Part shown: piece after piece, positions 21,743 to 32,041 of the stretch
Position numbering within the stretch: the stretch's first letter is position 1
Layout of the letters: each line of letters starts with the position of its first letter
DNA from: Leuctra nigra
Taxonomy: Eukaryota > Arthropoda > Insecta > Plecoptera > Leuctridae
Assembly: GCA_934045905.1 (NCBI GenBank)
Contig: OW203768.1
Location: forward strand, 16,892,316 to 16,956,315
Direction of reading: 5' to 3'
Length of the DNA: 64,000 nucleotides
Notes under the pieces: model-generated
The model's input: only the letters and a program-made list of their open reading frames with translations
Databases searched by the model: none
Told to the model about the DNA's origin: nothing
Position numbers and translations under genes: made by a program

Positions 21743-22638
21743 ACTAGGAAAACGCTCTGAGTAACGCGTTGATGAGCGAGCACTGATACGCGCAATACCT
21801 TGAACCGAAATTCTGTTTATCGAAAATGTCCTTAAAAGCCAATAATTCTTGAATTTCGTCACAGACTTGTACGAAAATATCCAACAATTCCTAAAATATT
21901 GGTCCCAATAACCACGCAAAGTTTTAAGTTGATCGATTGAACCTTTATGATTGAACGATTCCTTGTTAATTTACAAAAATCACAGGATCTCGTTCAAAAA
22001 ATATTTAAACGGTCATATCAGTTTCATATTAATATACGTTTGAAAGTTTCTGCTCTAACAACCTTGAAGTGAAGATCCGAAGATGCCGTGAAATGTGAAA
22101 TTCGAGAAATATTACAACCAACACGCAAAATATCCGTAAACTGTCAATAACTGTTGAATTTAAACACAGTTTAGTCTGAAAATTGTCAAAAATACAGATA
22201 ATGTTGGACCCGATGACCATGCAAATTCTTAAGTTGATCGGTCAAACGGTTCTGGTTTAAATTTCAAAAAGCACATGAAATATTTTTTAAAATTTTAACC
22301 AATGGGACGATTTGGCTGAAAATTTGTAAAATAAGAGACAATGTTGGTCTTAAAGACCATGCAAAATATAAGGTTGATCACATTTGTCGTATTCCATTTT
22401 AATTTTTCAGCCTATCAGGAGATGTTTATTTAAATTTTAACCAATCAATGAATTTCAAAAAAAATTGGGGTCAGCAAACAGAGAAGGTTGTCTCTACATG
22501 TGTGCAAAATTTCAGGTCGATCGGTGAAACGGTGCGATTTCTATTGCTCCATTTAGCAGACAAAAAAAAAAAAAAAAACAAAAAAACAGAGGTCCGTGTC
22601 AAAAGAGTCAAAAGGAGACGCTCGCTTCGCTCGCTCAA
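21743..22638 (-). mobile_element. GAGC-family element (reverse)
   Basis: Begins ACTAGGAAAACGCTCTGAG and ends GACGCTCGCTTCGCTCGCTCAA. It abuts the left boundary of the tandem duplication copy 1. Non-coding, with internal modules around GATCGGT and ACAATGTTGGTCTTAAAGACC. Confidence 0.82.
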
Positions 22639-22679
22639 TGAATATTGTTAATGTAAATATCACTAATATCTATATGTAC

Positions 22680-23921
22680 TGAAACCTGCGGGATTTGGCT
22701 CAGAGGGTAGAACACAAAGAATCAGCAATATTATAATTTGTTTATTACAGAGAAAATAAATGTTCATTGATGTGAAAAGAGCAATCAAAAATTATGAAAC
22801 AATATTACGTTCGATACGTCGGCAGTAGTGATGATGTCGTCTGGTTTGTTTACTTCCGCGTAAACAAGTGGATGGCGTTGACTCTTGCGTAGTGTGTCCC
22901 GTGAACTCCAGTCCACCAGCAGAATGAAATGACTGGATATGTCACCTCCTTCAGCTGCGATGCGATGATGTTGTCTAATAACCCCTTGGTTACCAGGACG
23001 TCCAGCAGTCCGTGCACAAGGAGTGACCTCCTCGAGCAGTTGGATCAAGTTGGCTCAGGCTGATGACGTTCGTGGCTGCAGACTCGTCGGTTTCTCCCGG
23101 AGTTGCAATTCACTAACTTTTATACTTTAACATTTACTGACTTTAATGTTGAAACTGTTCAGTTGATCACTTGTAACTTGAAATTGTCTTAATGCGATAT
23201 TATTTGCCTCAGCATTAGGCTTGAAGTTTGAATTTACTGGGTTGACGTTTATACAAAAATGTTATTTTAATGTTTACCTTCGATCACATCGGCACTGTCT
23301 CGCTGAAATTATACTATGTTGCGTGCACAAGGCTTCACGGTTCGCGAGGCAGGTCTCACTGCTCTGAGAAAACTCCGACTGATGATGTTTGGCTGGTAGC
23401 CTGACGTTTTATACCCTCTGACATCGTTTTCCCTCCAAAGAATCTGATTGGTTGGTTTCGTACACGTGGTAGCTAATTTTAGACATTCTGTCATTTCTAA
23501 AGCCCGCGAAACGACTTTCTTTCTGCACGAAGGCCCATGCTTTTCTAGGAATCACTGAAAACTAGTCTGGCTGACTGGTTTTGTAGCGTTATCACAATGA
23601 CTGGTTCACTTGTTATTACGTGGTGACATCACAATTTAGGTAAGGTCACATACTTTTTATATGGATTCACTCACTTTCTTGATATAATTGCACATTGTTA
23701 AACTTATTTGATTGCTCGTTATATTTTTGTCTATATTTTGATTGCTGTTGAATTTTAAGGTTGTAAGTTTACATAATGATTCTAATTAATTACTTTGTGT
23801 TCAGTTAACCTTGACTCTAAGAATGCCATGCTACAAGCTTGTTCATTCTTTAAACCTATTTCAAGCAAACATTATTATTTTTAAAGTTAATTTTCTAACC
23901 TAGATAGGCCAACTTGTTACA
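22680..23921 (-). repeat. LTR A of E1 (3' LTR in coding direction)
   Basis: 1242 bp, TG...CA ended in coding orientation. On the minus strand it has TATAAAA at 23407-23413, an initiator TCAGT at 23378-23382 (33 bases on) and AATAAA at 22741-22746, giving a U3-R-U5 layout. The fourfold repeated frame of 85-87 codons inside the LTR lacks an ATG. Confidence 0.95.
23378..23413 (-). promoter_or_regulatory. LTR core promoter (TATA + TCAGT initiator)
   Basis: TATAAAA (23407-23413) and ATCAGTCGG with the A at 23380, spacing 33 bases. The same pair recurs in every LTR (TATA at 27769-27775, 32770-32776 and 36796-36802). Confidence 0.7.
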
Positions 23922-24310
23922 GAGCCCCCTGAATTCTTGTTGTTCACCTTTTGAATGAAGTCAAATTTGAAATACATTGAAATTTTGAATGAGAAAATGG
24001 TGATAAAACAAGGATTCACATAGAGACTGGACTATCTAGCAGGAATAATCTCTTCCTTTTGACAAACAAAAAGTTTCCTTCAACAGATGCAAGTTTATTT
24101 CCCCTTACAGCTGTCTAATCTAAACCTGAATGAATGAACTCACCCCTCCATCTACCAAAACAAAAACAAACCTCATCCTACCTCCCGGAAACGATGCTCA
24201 ACTCAACCCTCTCTCACGATCCCGTTATTGGCCTAGTGACCTACTTTTGCTGGGTCATCATACTTCGACCATAACAATCAACATAACATTGCTGTTGTCA
24301 TCAGTAGGAA
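23922..24310 (-). other. E1 3' untranslated region and polypurine tract
   Basis: The sequence next to the LTR reads CAGGGGGCTC on the minus strand, a polypurine primer for plus-strand synthesis. The rest is non-coding and nearly identical to 33285-33663 in E2. Confidence 0.7.
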
Positions 24311-25204
24311 TCATTTGTTCGACGTATCGATTTCTTTCTTCCGTCCACGATCGAATGGAAATGAAATCGTTCCTTCTTCTGTTTCGTCTTGAGTTTTCAC
24401 CCTTGAAATTTCTTCAAGTAGCTGTTTCCGAATTGAATTTTCCCTGTTTTCTTGAGCAGTGGTCGATGTGTAGTTTTCATTTTCGTCAGCTTTCTTCTTC
24501 AGTTCTCGTACGTTCATTTGCAGTCCATCTTGCAAGCAAACATTTTCGTCTTCTTCTCTCAAATCATTATTCAACCCTTTCTTCAAAACATCATCGTTTT
24601 CATTCATAATCACCTTGTCATTTTTCTCGTCGTGAAACTTTTCACCATTACTTTTAAAGTCGCCTATAGACTTCAAAACATCGCCAATTTCTTCAACTGT
24701 TCGAACTCTGTCGAAATCATCTTGATTCGCAATCGGAATCTGTAATTCTTCCTTCTCGCTCACTTGTGGCAATACTACCTCGCAATTGTCTTCAAAATTC
24801 TTCCTTCGAAATACATTTTCATCTTTCTTCATCTCAGTAAATTCACGCCTACTTTCATCAACTTCTTCTTTGTCTGGTCCATCCACACATTTAATTTTAT
24901 TTCCGTCGATTTCTTCTAGCACACAGCCCCCCTCAATACTCTCTTGTGATTGCAACATCTTGCAAGCAGCAGCGTCTTCAATCCCCTTCTTGAAAAGCAT
25001 AAAATCAAGTTGAAGTTGTTTTTCTATTGCAGAAACCTCTGCTTCTCTGGCAGCTTCTCGCTCATCCATCTCTTTCTTCCACCGTCTTGAAGATCTGCGT
25101 ATATACTCTTTAAGATCCTCACGCTCTTTCTTCTGCATTCTCCTAATTTCTTCTTTTCTCTCTTTGAAACGTGTCTTTTCGGTCGACGCAAAATCGTGTC
25201 CCAT
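24311..25204 (-). CDS. E1 ORF2: acidic/charged accessory protein, 297 aa, unrecognised
   Basis: The ATG (25202-25204) lies two bases past the Gag stop (25207-25209) in another frame, suggesting reinitiation or frameshifting from the gag message. The N-terminal 60 residues are very basic and probably coiled-coil (RKEEIRRMQKKEREDLKEYI, then SRRWKKEMDEREA). The remainder is acidic and low in hydrophobics. The C-terminus has two blocks shared with E2 ORF2: ENENYTSTTA and FPFDRGRKK. No Cys/His knuckle, protease, RT, integrase or Env features are visible. It is specific to this element family as far as I can see. Function unknown. Confidence 0.75.
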   Translation of the reverse strand: MGHDFASTEKTRFKERKEEIRRMQKKEREDLKEYIRRSSRRWKKEMDEREAAREAEVSAIEKQLQLDFMLFKKGIEDAAACKMLQSQESIEGGCVLEEIDGNKIKCVDGPDKEEVDESRREFTEMKKDENVFRRKNFEDNCEVVLPQVSEKEELQIPIANQDDFDRVRTVEEIGDVLKSIGDFKSNGEKFHDEKNDKVIMNENDDVLKKGLNNDLREEDENVCLQDGLQMNVRELKKKADENENYTSTTAQENRENSIRKQLLEEISRVKTQDETEEGTISFPFDRGRKKEIDTSNK

Positions 25205-25206
25205 CT

Positions 25207-26814
25207 CTACTTTCCATTCTGTGTCGACCTCTGTTCGTTTCCCGAATTTTCATTTTTCGTTTCCTTCGTATCGGACTCTGGTGGACGATTATTATTATTC
25301 CCGTTACCATTCCCGTTACCATTCCCATTTCTGTTATGACTGTTTCTCCCGTTGTTGTTGTTATTGTAATTTCTGTCATAACTATTCCTGTTATTATAGC
25401 CATTCCTATTGTCATTGTAACCATTCCCGTTACGAATCGGCTCATATTGCTTGGGATCTCTGATTAGTTTTTCAGTGAATTCATCATGCTCTAAGTCAGT
25501 CAGCTCTTTTATCAACTCATCTTTAGTTTTGACTTTGCCACGCACTATCACCCTGATGTTTGGTGGTAAGTGATTAATCAATATGCCAACCAAAACTTGT
25601 TCCGTCATATTGACCAATTCTGTCACATATTTTGCCTTGTTGATAATCCGATTGACATAGGTCACCATGTTTAGGTTCGAACTAATTTTGTATTCTCCAG
25701 CATAGATTGATCTGATTAGCTGATGCTGTACAGTTTGCGACCAATATTTATCTTTAAAAGCCTCTTCAAATTTGTCAATATTCTCAACGGGATTATTTAC
25801 ATACCAGTCTGCTGCTTTTCCATGTAAACACTTGACAATGATTCCCAGCTTCTGATTGTTATTCACATTGAATGTTGAAAAACGCTCTTTGATTAGCTTC
25901 AAAAATTGCATTGCGTTTATTGGGCAACTCTCTTCCCCATTAAATCTTATTGCCTCTTGTATCAGCGACTCAGTACAATGTTTTGCAAATTGCAACTCGT
26001 TATTTGCGTGACAGATGACATTTGATGTTGTTCCAGTCTTCTTTGCATTTTCATCTACTTTCTTACTTACGTCCTCTATTTTCTCCTTCATAGCTGAAAT
26101 GCTTTCATTCTTCTCTTTATCCTTTCTTTCAAATCGCGAGCTTAATGAAAATATCTCCAGGCTGAGTTTCTTGTCACGCTCATCGATCTCAGTGTTTATC
26201 TTTACCAATCCGGTATTTACTTTTTCCTCAACACTGCTCGTCTGTGCTCCGATTGATTCTACGTAAGACTTAATGACCTCCAACTCTGTGTCGACTTTAT
26301 CATTTACTTGTTGTACTCTTTCCTCTACATTTGTGACCCTAGTTTCAACCTTTTTCAATCCAGCTTCAAATTTACTCGCGATCTCCCTGAATTCATTTTT
26401 AGTTTCTAATAGCAACTCCCGTATTTCCTTTCCTCTCTCTTCGTCTTTCTTATCCCTTTCTTCTTTTTCCTTCTGTTTTTCTAGTTTCCTATTCATTTCC
26501 TTGATAGTTTCTTTCTCTTGTTGTTCTTGCTTTTCCTTTTCTCTTGCTTCCCTTTCCTTCATTAGGAATTCCATAATTGAACTATTGAATTCTTTCTCAC
26601 CGAATTGTGAATATACACTGTCAGCTCTGGCTTCTTTTTGTCTCTCTTCAAAGATTGGCATTTCAACATGAGGTAGCGAGTCATCGTGTTCGTCCTCCCC
26701 TATCACCTGGCTCCTAGTTACCTCGAGTTCACTAACCACTGACTGGTCCCCCGCCCCCTCTACAGTCTCATCTAAATCTACAGTTGACGCTAAACTTGCA
26801 TCTCGATCTGCCAT
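25207..26814 (-). CDS. gag: E1 Gag-like protein, 535 aa
   Basis: Begins MADRDASLASTVDLDETVEG. Residues about 75-250 are a long charged coiled coil (EKEKQEQQEKETIKEMNRKL). Residues about 275-450 match the retrotransposon Gag capsid pattern, including GKAADWYVNN (Trp337) and the FEEAFKDKYW segment. The tail (about 460-510) is Asn/Gly/Arg-rich (RNGNGYNDNRNGYNNRN), a likely nucleic-acid binding region replacing the usual CCHC zinc knuckle, of which none is seen. The leader from the PBS is 227 nt. Gag would assemble particles in the cytoplasm, but pol must come from another element. The plus-strand frames over this region are shadows. Confidence 0.9.
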   Translation of the reverse strand: MADRDASLASTVDLDETVEGAGDQSVVSELEVTRSQVIGEDEHDDSLPHVEMPIFEERQKEARADSVYSQFGEKEFNSSIMEFLMKEREAREKEKQEQQEKETIKEMNRKLEKQKEKEERDKKDEERGKEIRELLLETKNEFREIASKFEAGLKKVETRVTNVEERVQQVNDKVDTELEVIKSYVESIGAQTSSVEEKVNTGLVKINTEIDERDKKLSLEIFSLSSRFERKDKEKNESISAMKEKIEDVSKKVDENAKKTGTTSNVICHANNELQFAKHCTESLIQEAIRFNGEESCPINAMQFLKLIKERFSTFNVNNNQKLGIIVKCLHGKAADWYVNNPVENIDKFEEAFKDKYWSQTVQHQLIRSIYAGEYKISSNLNMVTYVNRIINKAKYVTELVNMTEQVLVGILINHLPPNIRVIVRGKVKTKDELIKELTDLEHDEFTEKLIRDPKQYEPIRNGNGYNDNRNGYNNRNSYDRNYNNNNNGRNSHNRNGNGNGNGNGNNNNRPPESDTKETKNENSGNEQRSTQNGK

Positions 26815-27016
26815 CGTAACAGATGTAATGAACTAACATGCACAAATCTACAGTTGGCTTTATCTTTACGTTAACGGGTTGATTCTATGTAAAATTTCCA
26901 AATACATGAAAATTTTACGCAATGCCTGTGTCCACAAGTTTCAGAACAACTGAGTACTCTTTCACAATCAAGAAAACAATTATTTCTTTCAAAACAATTG
27001 CTCCCAGGAATGTTAT

Positions 27017-27041
27017 TCGAGCCCCACACGTTGAGCGCCAC
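27017..27041 (-). other. E1 primer binding site (tRNA-Lys-like)
   Basis: On the minus strand, one base after the LTR end, TGGCGCTCAACGTG then TGGGGCTCGAA. It resembles the complement of insect tRNA-Lys 3' ends (TGGCGCCCAACGTGGGG) with a C-to-T change and a 2-base insertion. Identical sequence precedes LTR D in E2 (36043-36067). Confidence 0.75.
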
Positions 27042-28283
27042 TGAAACCTGCGGGATTTGGCTCAGAGGGTAGAACACAAAGAATCAGCAATATTATAATT
27101 TGTTTATTACAGAGAAAATAAATGTTCATTGATGTGAAAAGAGCAATCAAAAATTATGAAACAATATTACGTTCGATACGTCGGCAGTAGTGATGATGTC
27201 GTCTGGTTTGTTTACTTCCGCGTAAACAAGTGGATGGCGTTGACTCTTGCGTAGTGTGTCCCGTGAACTCCAGTCCACCAGCAGAATGAAATGACTGGAT
27301 ATGTCACCTCCTTCAGCTGCGATGCGATGATGTTGTCTAATAACCCCTTGGTTACCAGGACGTCCAGCAGTCCGTGCACAAGGAGTGACCTCCTCGAGCA
27401 GTTGGATCAAGTTGGCTCAGGCTGATGACGTTCGTGGCTGCAGACTCGTCGGTTTCTCCCGGAGTTGCAATTCACTAACTTTTATACTTTAACATTTACT
27501 GACTTTAATGTTGAAACTGTTCAGTTGATCACTTGTAACTTGAAATTGTCTTAATGCGATATTATTTGCCTCAGCATTAGGCTTGAAGTTTGAATTTACT
27601 GGGTTGACGTTTATACAAAAATGTTATTTTAATGTTTACCTTCGATCACATCGGCACTGTCTCGCTGAAATTATACTATGTTGCGTGCACAAGGCTTCAC
27701 GGTTCGCGAGGCAGGTCTCACTGCTCTGAGAAAACTCCGACTGATGATGTTTGGCTGGTAGCCTGACGTTTTATACCCTCTGACATCGTTTTCCCTCCAA
27801 AGAATCTGATTGGTTGGTTTCGTACACGTGGTAGCTAATTTTAGACATTCTGTCATTTCTAAAGCCCGCGAAACGACTTTCTTTCTGCACGAAGGCCCAT
27901 GCTTTTCTAGGAATCACTGAAAACTAGTCTGGCTGACTGGTTTTGTAGCGTTATCACAATGACTGGTTCACTTGTTATTACGTGGTGACATCACAATTTA
28001 GGTAAGGTCACATACTTTTTATATGGATTCACTCACTTTCTTGATATAATTGCACATTGTTAAACTTATTTGATTGCTCGTTATATTTTTGTCTATATTT
28101 TGATTGCTGTTGAATTTTAAGATTGTAAGTTTACATAATGATTCTAATTAATTACTTTGTGTTCAGTTAACCTTGACTCTAAGAATGCCATGCTACAAGC
28201 TTGTTCATTCTTTAAACCTATTTCAAGCAAACATTATTATTTTTAAAGTTAATTTTCTAACCTAGATAGGCCAACTTGTTACA
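27042..28283 (-). repeat. LTR B of E1 (5' LTR in coding direction)
   Basis: 1242 bp, near-identical to LTR A (one difference noticed by eye at 28123). It contains the promoter (TATAAAA 27769-27775, initiator 27740-27744) that would drive gag. Confidence 0.95.
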
Positions 28284-28385
28284 GTACTAATTACTGATTT
28301 GGATGCATCAATTTATCTCAAATATTCAAGTAGGATTTGGAGTGATAACTAGGGGCTAGATATATAAAAATTAAAATTCTTTAGA

Positions 28386-29080
28386 ATTTTAAAGAATTCT
28401 AAAAAAAAAAGAATTCTAAAGAATTCTTGAGGCAAGGGATGTGATCTTGATGTTAACGGTAAAGTGGTGAAGTCTTGCAGGGAGTATAAGTACTTGGGGG
28501 TCATTATAGGGGAGGATGGAAGCAGCAGGAGATAAATTGACAATCGGATAGCGCAAGCAAAGCAGGCAACTCAGAAGTTAAATTCTATGCTGTGGTCCGA
28601 GCAGCTACATAAAAATATATATATATATATATATATATATAACGCAGTAGTGAGGAGTCTTCTCACTTATGGGTCCGAAGCATGGGAGTTGACAAAGAGA
28701 AATAAAGAAAGACTTCTTGCAACGGAGATGGATTTTCTGCGGAGGAGCTGTGGAGTATCACGGCTACAGCACATTCGTAATGAGGAAATTAGAGAAAGGA
28801 TGGAGAAGAAGGACACGGTGGTACAAGAGATTGAAGAACGAAGGTTAAAGTGGTACGGGCATATGAGAAGGATGGACGCGAACAGGTGGCCACAGAGGAT
28901 GTGGGAGTGGGTGCCACCTGGACGGCGGTTTAGAGGGCGTCCGGCCAAGGAATGGCACTCCGAGGTTAAGGAGGCTATGGAAAGTCATCAACTGGAAGAG
29001 GACGAATGGAGGGACAAGGATTCCTGGCGTCTAGGATGCGAGACACGGCCACGGCTGTAAATCACTCGCAATATATATAT
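28386..29080 (+). mobile_element. 5'-truncated non-LTR retrotransposon (RT C-terminus) with 13-bp target duplication
   Basis: AAAATTCTTTAGA occurs at 28373-28385 and 29081-29093, and the unoccupied site is in copy 2 near 40200. The plus strand reads EYKYLGVIIGEDGS, an in-frame stop (TAA, about 28534), then a frame 28587-29060 with VVRSLLTYGSEAWELTKRN, RRLKWYGHMRRMD and GRPAKEWHSEV. This is the C-terminal region of an RT different in sequence from 10768-11497. A (TA)n tract at 28616-28640 sits inside the coding part as IYIYIYIY. A second (TA)n lies at its end. Dead copy. Confidence 0.85.
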
Positions 29081-29093
29081 ATAAAATTCTTTA

Positions 29094-29802
29094 GATTATT
29101 TTTTGTAAAGGTCGATGAAGGATCATCTGATCTGTGAAGGTTAGTTGAGAGTGATTAAAACCATCATAAATGTGCAGATAATTATTTTATACATAATAAA
29201 ATTAATTATGCGTTCAATATAAAATAAAAGCAATAATATTTGAAAATCTTTATCCAAATGGACACATTTAATAACATCACATTTTAAATTTGTAAATTTC
29301 AGGTATTATATACCTCCATGTATTCTGTAGCTCTACATAATTTTGGTACCTTATACATTTTTATAATTTTTTATATTTTTATAATATTTTATTTTTTTTA
29401 TATATTTTTTTATATTTTTTTACCCTTATAGGTACCATCGCTGTTGCCTAATCATTTGACAAACAAATAGGTTTTCTATTTTAATGTACTTTACCAATTC
29501 CAATTAATTATTAAACGTAAAGTAATTGTTTTAATTGTTTTTATGTTAACATCATGGAGATTACATTATCCTGTATTGGCGTCATGATGCTATTTTATTA
29601 AATTAATAATTTTCTTTTGAAAGACGTTTAAAACAAAAGTGCGTACAGTTCATTCATTAAACGTGTATTAAAACTTTATTAATGTCACGAATATCGTATT
29701 TTTTTAATAATAATTATAACAGGAGTTTTATAAAAGTTTGTTCAAGTTCCAATAAATTCTTATAAATAAACTATATTAATTCCCAAAACTAAGCTCTAGG
29801 GG
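29094..29802. other. Copy-1 spacer, AT-rich
   Basis: Parallel to 40411-40694 plus 42431-42855 in copy 2. It includes a very AT-rich block at 29350-29425 at the point where copy 2 received the hAT-like element 40695-42430. Confidence 0.6.
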
Positions 29803-30182
29803 CCGTTTCACATAACACGCGTTTCGCGTTTCGCGTCTTTTTCCTTTTTTATAACGCCTAGAAGAGGCCGTCGAAAACAGAATGTTGATATAAATGTATT
29901 ATTCTTGTCAGTAACAATTTGGGTGTTATTGGATATGATTAGATGGAATAATATGCTCAGGTAAATAATTATTAAATTTATAGTCTTATTTTATAGTTAT
30001 TTCATAGTTTACATTTTTATAGTTTACGTATAGTGACGTCATTTTCGCCACGCGCGGTACTGAAAATACCTCCCGACAATCGAGATAAGGTGGCTTAAAA
30101 ATAAAACGCTTGCGGCGAAATTTTCGGTGGTTTTGATGGGTTAATAAAAAAAACGCGAAACGCGTGTTATGTGAAAGCGGCT
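29803..30182. mobile_element. Harbinger-like MITE, polymorphic between duplicate copies
   Basis: Ends GGGGCCGTTTCACATAACAC and GTGTTATGTGAAAGCGGCT are inverted, with a CGCGTTTCGCG core next to each. Flanks are TA(G) and TAA. Copy 2 has the uninterrupted site GCTCTAAGACAATT (42854-42867). Insertion therefore postdates the duplication, or was lost from copy 2. Confidence 0.85.
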
Positions 30183-30217
30183 TAAGACAATTAAGGTTAT
30201 GAAAAGTGTCGGTACTT

Positions 30218-31288
30218 TTAATTAGGGCAATCAAAGAACGTCTTGGAGCTCAGATTATGAGTCTCCATCCAAGCTATCAGATCAATCATATCTTGTGCGT
30301 GACAATCCCAAGGATTCCCATCGAACTTAACTACAGGTCTCACCTCCAAATTATCCAGAACAGGTATGACAGTTGGAGATCGCTGGAGAATATGATAAAA
30401 CTGCTCAAAAGCTGAGACACTCAAAGAAGTCAAACGGTTACTTTTCAAATCTACATCTCTGAGTTCATGCAAATGTGTGAACAAATTGTCATCTATGTGG
30501 CTGATGTTGTTGGATCTCAAACGTAAGTGATTGAGATTTGGGATGTGTTCAAAGAATTCCGGAGTTATTGTGTGGATGTTGCAGTCGTCAATAGAAAGGG
30601 ATTTGAGGGTAGGAATATCAAATTGGAAATGTTCAATATGTTCCATGTTGGTGCTTGCTAGTTTTATACTCAATATTTGAGTGTTTTTAAACAATTCGCT
30701 ATCCAGGCTTTCTAGTTGAGAATTACCTACTTTTACCCCTGCGAGATTTGTCAGATGATCAAATGTCCCAGCCTGAAATGTTTTAATCTTATTCCGTGAT
30801 ATATCTAAATATTCCAACTTACTCAGTCCAGAGAAAGTATTTGCATTGATTGAAGTTAACACATTATTCACAATGTGTAAGTAAATCAAATCTAACCCCT
30901 GGAACGTGTGCTCATCGAGGGCTGTTAAATGGTTGTTTTATAAATCCAAACTGGTTAGATTAGTCAGTCCGCGGAATGGTTCAGAATTGAAAGTCGCCAG
31001 GCTGTTTTCTTTCAACTCCAAGTGGATCAGACTTTCGAATACAGGGTTGTCCATGTCGGCCCTTGTAATGTTGAGTAGTGGGCTTCTTTCTATGATGAGT
31101 ATAAGAGCTCGCTGGTCTGAGGAGGTGACCTTCAGGACTTCAGAGAAGTGAGTGACGTCAGAGCACGTGACTCGAATCTCGGGGTCGCCGTCGTAGTGGC
31201 GGTGTTGCATAGAGCAGTGCGCTACGTCATCGTCGGCTTGAGAGTAGCAGATGAGAGAGACAGACAGGAGCAAGTAGAGGAGTGACAT
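30218..31288 (-). pseudogene. Secreted LRR protein gene, copy 1, single nonsense codon
   Basis: Collinear with the intact paralogue at 42894-43949. It starts MSLLYLLLSVSLICYSQA (signal peptide), has nine LRRs and an NPWDCHAQD-type C-terminal cap ending in DCPN. One TAA at 30938-30940 replaces the Thr codon of LRR 2 (DLTNNHL) after residue 116. The frame is otherwise open from start to stop (357 codons including the stop). It has two small in-frame length differences from copy 2 (RHY insertion near residue 30; VLDN region near the C-terminus). A 3' splice-like TTCTGGTTTCAG lies just before the ATG in both copies. It could be a young pseudogene; readthrough is conceivable but unsupported. Confidence 0.85.
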
Positions 31289-31578
31289 CGCGGGCTGAAA
31301 CCAGAAGAAACTGGTTTTCTTGACAAGTTATTGAGCGAGCGAAGCAAATGTGCTTCGCACATTAAATGTGCGTTTTAAATGTGTTTTAAATTGGTCTAAG
31401 AGGATTAAGATTAGATAAATTTATTGAACTCATTGAAATTTTTTTGAATTTTAACTCAATTCTAACCATTTTGGAACGTTAAGTGTTTTTATTATTTTAA
31501 ATGTGCTATTATATCAATATCAATTATTATTACTTTTATATTAAATGTGCTTATTTTCTCTAGATGAATCCTGATTTC

Positions 31579-31601
31579 GGGGGGGGGGGGGGGGGGGGGG
31601 G
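31579..31601. repeat. G homopolymer (23 bases)
   Basis: 23 consecutive G. A second G-run of about 16 with a following C-run of about 14 lies at 31831-31867. Confidence 0.8.
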
Positions 31602-32041
31602 CATGGACTCCTTCCCCCAAATACGCCCATCAATGTGTCACTTGCTTCGCTAGTTTTATTTTGTTTTAGATGTGTTTTAAATTGGTCTAAGAGGATTAAG
31701 ATTAGATAAATTTATTGAACTCATTGAATTTTTTTGAATTTTAACTCAATTCTAACCATTTGGAACGTTAAGTGTTTTTATTATTTTAAATGTGCTTATT
31801 TTCTTAGATGAATCCTGATTTCGGGGAAGGAGGGGGGGGGGGGGGGGCATGGACCCCCCCCCCCCCCAAATATGCCCATCAATGTGTCACTTGCTTCGCT
31901 AGTTTTTATTTTGTTTTTAATGTGTATTAAGAATTCATCTAATCTTAATCCTCTTAGACCAATTTTTGGATATTTTGTCACTAATAATTCCCCAAAATAG
32001 CTATACACTGTGATTCAAAATTGCACCTAAATGAATGACCT

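Larger units (their letters stand above)
22680..28283 (-). mobile_element. E1: non-autonomous LTR retrotransposon (gag + ORF2, no pol)
   Basis: 5604 bp bounded by two 1242-bp LTRs that start TGTAACAAG and end GGTTTCA on the coding (minus) strand. GTAC is duplicated at 22676-22679 and 28284-28287. The empty site survives in tandem copy 2 near 39660. Gene order on the minus strand: LTR B, PBS, 227-nt leader, Gag-like ORF, acidic ORF2, about 390 nt untranslated, polypurine CAGGGGGCTC, LTR A. No protease, reverse transcriptase, RNase H or integrase frame exists. The LTRs differ by very few bases (one seen: 23761 G against 28123 A), so insertion is recent. The 4-bp duplication and Lys-type PBS suit a Ty3/gypsy-related parent. 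Confidence 0.95.

Noticed and set aside
22785..23048. 85-87-codon frame repeated in all four LTRs
   Set aside because: It lacks an ATG (starts at TTG), overlaps U5/R sequence, and its C-terminus changes with a single extra A between E1 and E2. It is conserved only because the LTRs are young.
24130..24609. Plus-strand 159-codon frame
   Set aside because: Opposite-strand shadow of the Glu/Lys-rich ORF2 of E1 (Ser/Leu/Phe-rich product).
26273..26671. Ser/Phe-rich plus-strand frame
   Set aside because: Shadow of the gag coiled-coil region.
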